From: Petrolisthes cinctipes
Lineage: Eukaryota > Arthropoda > Malacostraca > Decapoda > Porcellanidae
Reading direction: 5' to 3'
Assembly: GCA_033782935.1 (NCBI GenBank)
Contig: JAWQEG010001559.1
Coordinates: forward strand, 2,667,001-2,731,000
Length of the DNA: 64,000 nucleotides
Positions within the stretch are counted from its first letter, which is position 1. Every line of letters starts with the position of its first letter. Positions 10,767-20,460 of the stretch are shown in pieces. Position numbers and translations under genes: made by a program. The notes under the pieces are model-generated. The model worked only from the letters and a program-made list of their open reading frames with translations, made no database searches and had not been told where the DNA came from.

Positions 10767-11198
10767 CTACACAGTGAGACAACTGCAAAAAGAATCCTTT
10801 TCATGAAAAAACATTGCTTTTTCTGATAATATATGCACCACTGAGTTCACCACTCTGCTCACACTTGCTTGTGTCACTCCTGCTGTATCCCCAATTACAC
10901 ATTGGAAGGTCCCACTCGCCAACAATCGCAGAGTCACTAACACTTGAGTACGTCTTGGTATCGCTTGAGACCTTCTAGTGGGTCGAGCAACGTGTGGTTC
11001 CAGTTCCTGGCACAAATGTATTATTTCATGTCGAGGAAATCTATAGTAGCGCAGCAAGTGTTCATCACTATGATGTAGAGGGTCTAGCATATCCCTGTAG
11101 ACTCTCTCACGCCTTAGCTGACGCCTATTTTCGTAGGCAAACCAAAGTTCCATCACTGCACTAGTCTCTTCACTCTCTTGCCTCTCTAACAACAACAA
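10767..11198 (-). pseudogene. Harbinger transposase, N-terminal half (HARBI1-like)
   Basis: 143 codons on the minus strand. After a charged N-terminus comes a segment typical of HARBI1-type transposases: YYRFPRHEI (about residues 50-58), then a helix-turn-helix-like block at about residues 85-125 (LRLLASGTFQCVIGD, then TQASVSRVV). The frame ends soon after, where the family continues into a DDE nuclease domain to about 350 residues. That domain is absent, so no strand transfer activity is expected. It could still bind element ends if expressed. Confidence 0.8.
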
Positions 11199-11898
11199 AA
11201 TAACACGTTTGTGTTGGTGACTTCAAGTGTCGCGCTATCAATTTTCACAAATTTTCTACGGTGACGAAGTTCCTAACTCACTTAGAAGGCCTTGGGGGTC
11301 TTCCTAAATCCAACCGATTTAGGAACAATAAAAATGGCGTCCCACAGTGTCGATATTGCTTTGAGTATGAGTTCCTAGCTCGACTGGGGAAGTTAGGAAT
11401 TCCTAACTGAGATAGGAATTCCTAAATTGTTTTGAGTATCCGGCCCCTGAGTTCCCACTCTAGACGACGTCTGGAAGTAGAGTCAAGTGAAAGCTCCACT
11501 TCCCTCCTTATATACTTTCCAGAAACGTCTCGAGACTCTAACTGAGTACTGAACTAGCTGAGTTAGAAGAATGAATCGTAAAGAAGCAGTGGAAACAATT
11601 ATACAAACTCCACAACGAAAACTTGAACTTGCTTCGTTCCTACGGTATACTCTTACTAACCATAGTAGGGGGGGGGGGGGTTCACTGACAGGTACACAGT
11701 CGTTTAGCTTAAATAGCTACTTGAACAATTCGAGTTTCCCTTACATGGCTCCCCCTTAAAGTATCTATCTAGTAGGATAGATACCCCAGGCTACATTTTA
11801 AGCATTCATAATACCCCAAGTTAACATTTTAAACATTCATATCGAGAAACATCCAACTTATAAGATAAACATTATCTTACACAAAAGTACCATTATAG

Positions 11899-12075
11899 TT
11901 AACCAATGGCCCGACTCAAAAAATCCGCTCCAACATTGTCTTTCCCTGGGACATGTACCAGTCTGAATCTAAAGGATTGTAAGCTCAAGGCCCATCTTAG
12001 CAATCTGTCATTATTTCCTTTAAAATTCCTCAGATATACTAAAGGCTTATGGTCTATTTCTAGCAAGAAGTCATA
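11899..12075 (-). pseudogene. Gypsy-B RNase H, C-terminal remnant
   Basis: On the minus strand the frame reads YDFLLEIDHKPLVYL, then LRWALSLQSF, then HVPGKDNVGADFLSR and a TAA at 11901-11899. These are hallmark words of the RNase H end of gypsy pol (DHKPL and ADxLSR motifs). It joins directly to the end of gag at about 12075, so protease, integrase, RT and most of RNase H were removed. The stop is followed by about 140 non-coding bases, then the polypurine tract and LTR, leaving no place for an integrase after RNase H. Confidence 0.85.
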
Positions 12076-13115
12076 TATTTTGCATAGTTGTTACGATCTT
12101 CAAGGCAAAATCCTATCTGAAGTTGCTGAGGTTGAGAATCGTTACTTTTAAACCTGAGGGGGTTCTTAGGACAGTTGGGACGTATATGTCCCTTATCTCC
12201 ACACCCATGACAAGTCACATTCCTAAAATCAGCTTTACGAGGAGTCAGAAAGGACTTACCATAATATTGCGAGGTAGGCTCGGGGGGAGGTGATTGATTC
12301 TTTTCACTCTTTCTGGGCTTACTCTTTAAAAATGAAGAACGTGAATGTGTTCGATGGGCGGAGCTCCAATTATCGGCTAGTGTGACTGCATTCGATAAAT
12401 CCCGCACCCCGTTCTCTTTCAAATAAATCCGTAATTCTGGGGAAACAGCAGAGATTAGTTGATCTAAAATCATGAGACCTTAAAGACTGGTAATCTTCCT
12501 CCACCTTACAACCTTCTATCCATTGGTCAAACAGACGACCTAACTTTATGGCAAAAAGCTCGTATGTTTCATCTTCCTTAATTCGAGCTGATCTGAAATC
12601 CTGTCTGTATACATCAGGTGTTTTATGAAAACCCACCAGTATTGCCTTTTTTTAAAGATTATAATCAATGGTTATATCATCAGAAAGACTGGTGTATATA
12701 TCTACACATTTACCTGTTAACACACTACTTAATCTAGCAGCATAAGTTGCCTCCTCAATGTTTAACAATTTGGCTATTCTTTCAAACCTAACTAAATATA
12801 AACCAATATCTTCACCTTCGTGATACACGGGCAAGGTTGGTCTACTTGCAAAATCATGACTTACATGGGACTTATCATTAGATGCCTTAATTTTAGCTAA
12901 TTCTAGTTCGTGTTTCCGTTCTGCTTCTCTTGCCTCTCTTTCGCTTCTCTTTCTTCTTTGGCCACCCTTTCCTCTCTTTCTCGATCTCTCTCCCTAGCCC
13001 TCTCTTCGCGGGCATATTTTTGAGCATTGAGTATATAACTAGCTATATCGGATCCAGCAAGCCCTATACATTCGGCCTCAGCCTTTAGAGCTTCAATTGT
13101 AGGATCCATAATCAA
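12076..13115 (-). pseudogene. Gypsy-B gag with SCAN-like capsid and CCHC knuckle
   Basis: It begins at about 13115 (MIMDPTIEALKAEAE), followed by a highly charged Arg/Glu coiled stretch (about residues 30-65). Further on are FERIAKLLNIEE, then a segment resembling the SCAN fold (YRQDFRSARIKEDETYELF near 12600, RLFDQWIEG near 12530, MILDQLISAVSPELR near 12465). A CCHC zinc knuckle lies at about 12190-12235 (CHGCGDKGHIRPNCP). Frame changes occur near 12880, 12650 and 12475. SCAN domains are reported to derive from the capsid of a Gmr1-like gypsy element; the resemblance here is my reading and needs a profile search. Confidence 0.8.
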
Positions 13116-13357
13116 GAAATTATAAAGAAAATAAAGGACTCTACAAAAATCAATGTCAGTATCCTACTAGACCAAGGGTTAATGTAGCCCATCACCCTAC
13201 CAATTAAAATCTAGAGGATGTTTGTCACTTCCGGGCCCCAAGGACAGTGACAAGCCCGATCTGTCTATCGGACTTCTAAACAAGTAAATGCAAGGCTCTG
13301 TCCGAGTTATCAGCCTCCAAATGTGCAAAGCGAGAGAATCCTGGCGAGGTCGCCACT

Positions 13358-13992
13358 TGTGAAGGAACGATGGTGGTGATATTCTCTCACTCTCACAAGG
13401 GGAAGATCAAACCCAGACAAAAACCTGTACATTTATTTACACACATATTTATACGACAAATTAAAGTTTCACAGTTTCAACCCTTAACACTCCTGGTAGA
13501 TACATCCGGCTATTGTTTGTAGAGTATAAAGGACTTAGTCCTATTCCTGGAGGCACAACTGGGAACTGGAGTAGTAGTAGTAGTGTGCCCGGCACCCACC
13601 GCTACGGGTCACAGGGATGTCCAGGGAAGTGGTACAAACGCCAATTGGGTTGAAGGGATGCCTCACCGGTCCGGCCCTCGACAGGTGTAGGATCCTGAGT
13701 TCCCACTCTAGACGACGTCTGGAAGTAGAGTCAAGTGAAGGCTCCACTTCCCTCCTTATATACTTTCCAGAAACGTCTCGAGACTCTAACTGAGTACTGA
13801 ACTAGCTGAGTTAGAAGAATGAATTGTAAAGAAGCAGTGGATTCAATTATACAAACTCCACAACGAAAACTTGAACTTGCTTCGTTCCTACGATATACTC
13901 TTACTAACCATAGTAGGGGGGGGGGGGTTCACTGACAGGTACACAGTCGTTTAGCTTAAATAGCTACTTGAACAATTAGAGTTTCCCTTACA
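13358..13992 (-). repeat. Gypsy-B 5' LTR (intact)
   Basis: 635 bp, plus-strand start TGTGAAGGAACG and end CCCTTACA. It contains a run of about 13 G (about 13917-13928) shared with the other LTR. The primer-binding region CTGGCGAGGTCGCCACT precedes it on the plus strand (13341-13357). Read on the minus strand it gives TGGCGACCTCGCCAG, nearly the same as in gypsy-E. Confidence 0.93.
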
Positions 13993-13997
13993 GCCGG

Positions 13998-14579
13998 TCC
14001 CATACCAAGTTCCTGGTAGACACCAGTGCCGACGTCAGTGTCCTCCCTGCTACAGTCAGCCAGCGGTCGCTACCTCCTTCTTTGCATCTCTACGCTGCTA
14101 ATGGTACCAAGATACCTGTATACTCGCGGCAAACAGTGCATCTGGATCTCAACCTTTGCCGCTTTTTTCAATGGACATTCTACGTAGGAGCAGTGTCACA
14201 AGCCATCCTTGGTGCTGATTTTATCTGTCACTTCAACTTGATGGTAGACGTAAGAGGACGAAAATTGGTCGACCCACTCACAGATATCTTTACTAATGCA
14301 CAGCCAGCACCTGGTGACAGCACACACCTGTCTGCTATCAACCATGACCACAAGTTTGCTGACCTCCTCAAGTCATTCCCTATGCTGACACAACCCTACT
14401 CATCCAGCATACTGGCCAAGCATCACGTGACTCATCATATAGAGACTACCAGACTCCCAGTGCACGCCAAGGCCCGATGCTTAGCCCCTGAGCGTTATAA
14501 GAAAGCCAAAGCCGAGTTCGAATCTCATTATACGGCCCAGCAGCAGCAACTGGTTTTCGGCTCTTCACATTGTTCCTAA
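13998..14579 (+). pseudogene. Gypsy-A protease and start of RT
   Basis: Directly after the gypsy-B target duplication the frame reads SHTKFLVDTSADVSVLPA, a retropepsin active site (Asp-Thr-Ser-Ala) at about 14012-14060. The flap/second-half words QAILGADFI follow near 14205. Then comes a spacer that leads into the RT N-terminus (about 14440-14520, [22 protein letters not shown]). A deletion with frame change near 14522-14530 breaks the frame, which runs out at 14579. Protease would process Gag-Pol; RT activity is lost in this copy. Confidence 0.85.
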
Positions 14580-15280
14580 GAAGACCGGAGACATACGACC
14601 TTGTGGTGGCTACCGTGCCCTCAATTCACGCACCGTGGAAGATAGATATCCTGTGCCCAACATTCAAGAGTTCACTTCCCAACTCTCAGGTTCCACGATC
14701 TTCTCTCGGATCGACCTCGTCAAAGCATTTCATCAGATTCCAGTCCATCCCACTGACATCCCGAAGACGGCCATTATCACACCTTTTGGCATGTTCGAAT
14801 ACGTCCGGATGCCCTTTGGATTGCGGAACGCGGCACAAACATTTCAACGCTTCATAGATGAGGTCCTTCGAGGTCTACCCTACTGTTTTGCCTACATAGA
14901 TGACCTCATCGCTAGTCCTGATGAAGCCAGCCACAAACAACACCTCCGCCAAGTCGTCCAGAGACTGCAAGATTATGGCGTCCAAATCAACACAGACAAG
15001 TCCGAACTCGGTGTGACATTCCTTGAGTTCCTAGGTCACACAGTCTCTCCAGCAGGCATTGCTCCACTTCCCTCAAAGTGCGAGTCCATCCAGCAGTTTC
15101 CCAGGCCGTCTACCCAACGCCAGCTCAAGGAGTTCCTTGGGATGGTTAATTACTATAACCGCTTCATTCCACACTGCTCACTCCTGCTACGACCGTTGTA
15201 TGCCATGATTAAACCTTGCAAGAGAGGTCAATCTGTTAACCTCGTCTGGACTGAAGAAGTGGAAACGGCCTTCCTCTCAG
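14533..15280 (+). pseudogene. Gypsy-A reverse transcriptase
   Basis: RT words in order: [19 protein letters not shown] near 14570-14625 (other frame), [16 protein letters not shown] near 14705, [15 protein letters not shown] near 14810, and the catalytic YIDD at 14893-14904 (Tyr-Ile-Asp-Asp intact). [13 protein letters not shown] (15020-15060) and the thumb [13 protein letters not shown] (15130) follow. An extra base at about 15280 shifts the frame at the RT/RNase H boundary. It copies element RNA into DNA inside particles. The catalytic core looks intact but the polyprotein is broken on both sides. Confidence 0.92.
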
Positions 15281-15922
15281 GCCCTCAGCGACGCTGCCAC
15301 GCTCTCTTTCCCTGCACCAGACGCAGAAACTTCAATTGCTACAGACGCCTCAAACATTGGTGTTGGTGCCGTCCTACAACAGCGTGTCGATACATACTGG
15401 AAGCCAATTGCCTTCTTTTCCGAGAAGCTTGCCTCGGCGGAGTCAAACTATAGTGCCTATGACAGGGAGCTACTTGCCACCTTCAAAGCTGTCAAGCGTT
15501 TTCGCTACTTCATCGAGGGACGCAGTTTCCACATCTACACTGACCACAAGCCACTCACTACAGCATTCCTCAGAAATAAGGAATCTTACACCCCACGACA
15601 AATGCGCCACATGGACTACATTGCCCAGTTTACCACAGATATACGATACCTCAAAGGTGCCGACAATGCCCCAGCTGATGCCCTCTCTCGAAACATCAGT
15701 ACTGTAATATCTTCTCCCATCGACTATGCCACCATTGCTGCTGATCAAGTCGGTGACTCTGAGCTACAGCGACTGTTGGATAACCCTGCACTACAGATGA
15801 AGAAGATTACACTTCCAGACACCCAGGTCACACTGTTAGCTGACACCTCCACTGACACTCTCCGTCCATACGTACCAGAGAAACATCGACACCAGCTCTT
15901 CAAGAAGTTACATGACCTCTAA
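15281..15922 (+). pseudogene. Gypsy-A RNase H and linker
   Basis: In the frame of 15281 the RNase H core is readable: [13 protein letters not shown] near 15335, [20 protein letters not shown] near 15415, TDHKPLTTAF near 15540, and GADNAPADALSRN near 15655. The frame continues through the linker to LFKKLHDL and ends at TAA 15920-15922. The integrase continues in the same frame right after, so this stop is a single nonsense change. RNase H removes the RNA template during reverse transcription. Confidence 0.9.
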
Positions 15923-16989
15923 CACCCTGGAATCCGTGCCTCGCACCAGATGATGTCTTCCCGCTTCATATGGGAGGGCATAAATAAGGATGTCAGACAC
16001 TGGGCACGCACATGTATACGCTGTCAAGCTTCCAAAGTCACACGCCATACACACTCTCCTGCAGCCACCTTTACGCCAGTCACTGAGAGATTTGACCATG
16101 TCCACATAGACCTCGTTGGCCCACTTCCGTACTCCAATGGCTATCGATATTTACTCACATGTGTGGACCGCTTCACACGCTGGCCTGACGCAGCACCTCT
16201 CACCGACATCACCACGGATACTGTTGCACGCGCCTTCATCGCTACATGGGTGTCCAGGTTTGGTGTGCCTCTAAGCCTTACTTCTGACCGAGGTGGTCAG
16301 TTTGAGTCAGGCGTGTGGAATAAGGTCATGATACTCCTTGGCATCCGCCGATACAGGACTGCCAGCTATCACCCACAGGCCAACGGAACGGTCGAACGAT
16401 TCCACCGCCAGCTGAAATCTTCCCTGGCAGCTTCAGCCCAGAGAGAAGATTGGTCACTAGCACTACCTCTTGTCCTCCTTGGCATCAGAACTTCACTCAA
16501 AACGGATCTGCACAACTCCTCTGCTGAGCTCGTATATGGCTCTACGTTCAGGCTCCCAGGTGAGCTTCTCTCTGCCACACCAGACCCCGAGCCTTGCAGC
16601 GTTCAGGACTTTGCAACACACCTAAAAAATGCCATGAAGTGCCTCCAGCCAGTGCAGCCTCGTACATCCAACTCGAAGATCTTCGTTCACAAGGACCTGG
16701 AAGCCTGCACACACGTCTTTGTTAGAATCGATGCAGTCAAAAGGCCCCTTCAGCAGCCATATCAGGGCCCCTTCCGAGTAGTTCGCAGGACGAGGAAGAA
16801 CTTCACCATCGACAAACGTGGTTCTCAAGAAGTTGTGGCCGTAGACCGGGTCAAGCCTGCTTATATCCTGAATCCGGACCAGATGCTGCAAGCAGTGCAA
16901 GTGACTGTTCCTCCAACACATGCTGGAAACAACAAACTACGACACACAAAAGTATCGTTCCTCCTTCCTCGAAACTATGGGGGGAGTAT
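15923..16989 (+). pseudogene. Gypsy-A integrase
   Basis: The zinc-binding H2C2 region spans the stop: His residues just before and after 15920, and Cys-x2-Cys (CIRCQASK) near 16015. The DDE core is complete: HVHIDLVGPLP (Asp near 16107), LTSDRGGQFESG (Asp near 16285) and QANGTVERFHR (Glu near 16395). The C-terminal part has a GPF-type module (YQGPFRVVRRTRKNF near 16760). The open frame runs on into the LTR to 17230, so the true C-terminus is probably near the LTR border. It inserts the cDNA and left the 4-bp ACCT duplication. Confidence 0.92.
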
Positions 16990-17477
16990 TGTAGTGTACT
17001 ATAAAATAGGTCCATTTTCTTTTATTGAGTGTAACCATTCTCTAATTATCTGCCTGCCCTGTATTGTGATTCATTTACCATTCCATTCCTTCATGCAGAT
17101 AGCCTATGCAATTTCTTTCAGCATGTTGTCTTTGCCATTTTGTGTAATATCATTGTCTGCATACTCTTGCAAAATTTCATGTATACAACATATGTATTAT
17201 ACATTTAATACCATAACCAAATACTCTTAGCTTTGTTAACGTCAGGTCCGCAGTAAAATGTATATAGTGTTAACTTTTTTTGACATTAAATCATTGGGAA
17301 CTATTCACCGCATCTCTCTCTTTCTTGAGCCCTTCAACAAGAGAGTTATAGACACTAGCTCCTTAGGCTGAGAAGTTGTAGTGGAGAAACCCTGACAGCA
17401 GCCCTTACACAGGAGTCCTTCTTTAGGTAGCAGCACAACTTATAGTTGGTGGCTACAACACGCACCACCCACCAACA
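16990..17477 (+). repeat. Gypsy-A 3' LTR (complete)
   Basis: 488 bp, TGTAGTG...CCAACA, preceded by polypurine tract ATGGGGGGAG (16977-16986) and followed by target duplication ACCT. It contains a TATAAAATAG word at 16999-17008 that may serve as a promoter element. Confidence 0.95.
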
Positions 17478-17564
17478 ACCTCACCTCACATCACCTTCAC
17501 CCAATCAGACCCACGTATTCTCACTCACACTCAGTAGTAGCCCGCGACTTCCCCCAAAAAATAA

Positions 17565-18436
17565 ATGATAAGAGGCCTTACTAGCCCATGGAAACAGGTA
17601 ATATACTATATTTTTGATACGGACATGAACAAGGATATTTCATTTTATTTAATTAGCAGGGTGGAAGCAGTTGGATACCCAGTAGTAGCCATAGTGAATG
17701 ATCTCAGTCCCACAAATGTAAGATTATGGAACAGCCTGAGTGTAAATGTAGATCATACCTCTTTCACTAATCCAGCTGCTGCAGACAGGGAAGTATATGT
17801 GTTTGCAGATGAAGCTGATTCGTAACAATTTTCTTGACTATGGGTTTATTGTACATTATACTACGAAAGTCAATACTGAATGTGTGTCACATAATCATGT
17901 TGATGTAACAGGAGTTCAAAGGATGAACGTCAGGAAGGCTGTTCAGTTGATTTTGATAATTCCTTGTGTAAAAAGGAAGACACTGAGAACTGTCTTCCAA
18001 TAAGTACAGAAGAAGAAAAAGAGACATTAGAAAAAGCAATGGAAACAGAAGGACTGAGGTACATTGGGGGTTATTTTGTCAAAAAGTTTCCACAGTACAA
18101 TTTCCTAGGCACAGCTGCAAGCACAGAAGACTAGATTGACACAATTTCTAGAACAGTAGGAAAGTTAAAGAGATCCAGCAATATTGTTTTTGATCAACTG
18201 AAAAAAATTGAAAGACTGTTTATTTGTTATCACAGAGAAAAGGAACTCAGAGAGGGACCAAAATGTGTAACAACATTAGCAAGTGAAATCAGAAATTTTG
18301 TAGATTTACCAGATGATGTGATTAGGTTTTTTGTTCGTTGTCGCATATTTTTCAGGATACGGATATTCAACAGAAAGCGAAATTCACAGAGGAAAATATC
18401 TAACAAATATGTCAAAACTAAGATAAGAATTCAATG
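17565..18436 (+). pseudogene. P-element transposase, C-terminal part (THAP9-like)
   Basis: Words typical of P/THAP9 transposases appear in order: RGLTSPWKQVIYYIFDT, MNKDISFYLISRVEA, VVAIVNDLSPTN (17680-17720), then after a deletion KLIRNNFLDYGFIV (17810-17850), then LRYIGGYFVKKFPQYN (18055-18105), LKKIERLF (18200) and LASEIRNFVDLP (18280). Breaks: a small deletion with frame change near 17815, another frame change near 17920, and a TAG at about 18132-18134. About 300 of the usual 750-900 residues remain; THAP domain and N-terminal catalytic parts are missing. It is the only gene left in the P element. Confidence 0.85.
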
Positions 18437-18888
18437 AAAGAGCAAAGCATGGGACTACTTATGAATAAGTATTGTATATATCCTACATGAAATACTTGAT
18501 AAATTATGAAGTTCAAACTTACTCTTAGTACTGTAATTTATGTATTATATTTGTTTCCCTATTAAAATATTAATGCCTACCTCAAGTGTATGTATCCCAT
18601 TTTTCTTCAACTAAGCTTTGAAATAGTTTAAAGTTGACAGCTGATCACAAGAGTGAGAGAGAGATTTATCATATCAAAAGGTAGGCTACTCTTTTGGTGC
18701 TTGAATGAATAATGCTATAAGGAATACTGGTCACAAGCTGCATCATTCCCCATCTGCCCCCAACAATATCAAATATCATGTATCAAGTGCAAAATGTTAT
18801 GTTTTGGGCAGGGTTTTTAATGGGTATCTATGAGCGAGGGAGCGAGAGAATCTTCATAGTGACGTCATCACGCTCTCCCTGCCTGAGC

Positions 18889-18919
18889 GGCGGGACGACC
18901 TACTCTTCAAGCGGCCTTG
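18889..18919 (-). repeat. P element right terminal inverted repeat
   Basis: Complement of the left end (7349-7379); followed by TCTCTCCC (18920-18927), the second copy of the target duplication. Confidence 0.9.
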
Positions 18920-19979
18920 TCTCTCCCTATGTATTTTCTTATTGGAAAAATGCTCCGGCAGTAATGTAATTCCCAATTTCGCATTTCGTTTGCTATGTCA
19001 ATATTTATGTATGAAATAGCAAACTCGATATGATTTGCAAGCGATTGGCACCGAAAACAGAGCATGGAATATCCCGATTAAGGAATAAATGTCATAAATA
19101 AGTAGTCGCTGTACGAGGGGGCATGATGAACGCTGCTCCGTACTACACCTAGATCGCGAGAATGTGTAGTGACAATCTAACTCATTATTTTCCCTCGCCT
19201 AATTCACGTTTCACTACAATAAGCATTCAATTATCATTCGTACTTGTAACATACCAAGATCTTATGTAATATATGTCTCCCTCCATCACATCATCGCTGT
19301 ATAATTATTTTTATGACTTTATATATGTTACCTGTATTCTAGACAAGCTTACATATCTTAGTAACACCCATAGTTTTAAACTACACTCTCAGGGTCCCTT
19401 ACCCTCGACACTCTCACTAACCCTAGTGTGAGTGAGGCTAATTTTGCCTTAGCGTTAAACACTCCCTATCTCACTTGCTCCCTTACATTCACAGTTGGCA
19501 GCCCTTGTAAGGTGATGTGGTCGCTCTGTGTATATTTGCGCATGGAGTGGCAATCCTGAAATGTTGGTAGTGTTTGCATGAGTCGAGGAAACCCTTATTT
19601 ACTGTTTATTGAGGACGTTTTCCAGCACAAATTATATGAAAGCACATATATTCGAAATAAATATATGATATAAGAAAATGTCCACATAAAGTAAGAAGAA
19701 GTTGGGGTATTTTACGCACATGATACACGCCGAAGCCGCACAATGTAATCGAACACTGCACACACATGTCAGCTGGCGACCCGCTTGTTATTGAATGGCC
19801 CGTGAACATTAAACATTAAAAAAAAACCCATTAATTTAGCATTTCACTGTAGAATAATATGTTTTCTTTTTTCCAGTGGGATATATTTTTAAAGTTTATC
19901 GGTGCCATGCACGAACATGCTGTATACCTCATACTCATCTTAAAATCATGGACAATGATTTTTTGTTTTTGCATTAAGA

Positions 19980-20460
19980 CATGTATTCATGTGCTATATA
20001 ACTGTGATATATAGAATGTTTGTACTGATACAAAGCCTCTTAATAACTAGTCTCCTTTTATATATATTTTCAGTAGGTAATACAGTAATAATACATTAGG
20101 TAATACAGATTATATTTATTTATTTCCTGATAATGGTCAATATATTGTCATACTTATATTTTCTTATAATTCACTGTGATGCATAGAATTAATGATACAA
20201 AACCTGTTATTAACTAGTCACATTGTTCCAGGATAAATATTAATTTTCATTATGTAATACAATGCTGTGCAGTTCCACAAAGGTGTTTCTAATATACACA
20301 CATTACAGTTTATTTATATTTTTTCTTGTCATACATACATTTTCATATCATGAGTGTATTTATGTGATATATTATAATTTTTCAGAATAAATATTTATTT
20401 TCTTTAGGTAATATAGTATTGTTAATTTACCCACAGAGGTTTTCTTACTACACACACACA
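19980..20460 (+). repeat. Degenerate tandem units, about 145-180 bp
   Basis: The words ATACAAAGCCTCTTAATAAC/ATACAAAACCTGTTATTAAC, ACTAGTCTC/ACTAGTCAC, GTAATACAGT and TTATTTTC recur in the same order two to three times. Divergence is high. Confidence 0.45.

Larger units (their letters stand above)
9277..11446 (-). mobile_element. PIF/Harbinger DNA transposon
   Basis: It starts GGGCCGGATACTCAAAA and ends with the exact complement. The 3-bp target duplication CTG (9274-9276, 11447-11449) is single in the uninterrupted LTR at 13358-13992 (GATCCTGAGTTCC), which proves the insertion. TTCCTAA/TTAGGAA words recur in both subterminal regions. The only gene recognised is the N-terminal half of a transposase on the minus strand, with neither the DDE domain nor the Myb-like partner gene, so it is non-autonomous. 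Confidence 0.95.
8935..11745 (-). repeat. Gypsy-B 3' LTR, split by a Harbinger element
   Basis: LTR sequence 8935-9276 and 11447-11745 together match the uninterrupted LTR at 13358-13992. The gap is the Harbinger insertion. A polypurine tract on the minus strand (plus-strand CTCCCCCTTAAA, 11749-11760) adjoins it. Confidence 0.93.
8935..13992 (-). mobile_element. Gypsy-B: Gmr1-like Ty3/gypsy element, internally deleted
   Basis: LTRs (plus-strand ends TGTG/TTAAGG... and ...TTACA) flank a reverse-oriented interior. The 5-bp target duplication GCCGG is present at 8930-8934 and 13993-13997. Joining the flanks restores the gypsy-A frame just before its protease motif. On the minus strand: LTR, primer-binding site (13340-13357), gag with a SCAN-like capsid and a CCHC knuckle, then only the end of RNase H, then a polypurine tract and LTR. 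RNase H is the last domain and no integrase follows it, as in Gmr1-like elements whose integrase precedes RT. The middle of pol is deleted. Confidence 0.92.
7455..17477 (+). mobile_element. Gypsy-A: Ty3/gypsy LTR retrotransposon (CsRn1-like)
   Basis: It is bounded by LTRs starting TGTAGTGTAC and ending CCAACA, with the 4-bp target duplication ACCT at 7451-7454 and 17478-17481. Order: LTR, primer-binding region, gag, protease, RT, RNase H, integrase, LTR. Gag ends in a Cys-x2-His...Cys...Cys motif (CYYHRRF...CEKPC), similar to the CHCC gag motif of the CsRn1 group. That assignment is from memory of the family. Pol has frameshifts and a stop, so the copy is dead. Gypsy-B is inserted between gag and protease. 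Confidence 0.93.
7349..18919 (+). mobile_element. P element (internally deleted), host of nest 1
   Basis: Both ends carry a 31-bp inverted repeat (starts CAAGGCCGCTTGAAGAGTAG; the first 23 bases are identical). They are flanked by the identical 8-bp sequence TCTCTCCC at 7341-7348 and 18920-18927, the duplication length typical of P elements. Without the nested gypsy-A insertion only about 1.5 kb remains: 7349-7454 and 17482-18919. This contains just the C-terminal part of a P-type transposase. An ATGACGTCA motif lies about 70 bp inside both ends in inverted orientation, recalling the subterminal repeats of P elements. The THAP and N-terminal catalytic regions are missing, so the copy could move only with enzyme from elsewhere. 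Confidence 0.9.
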
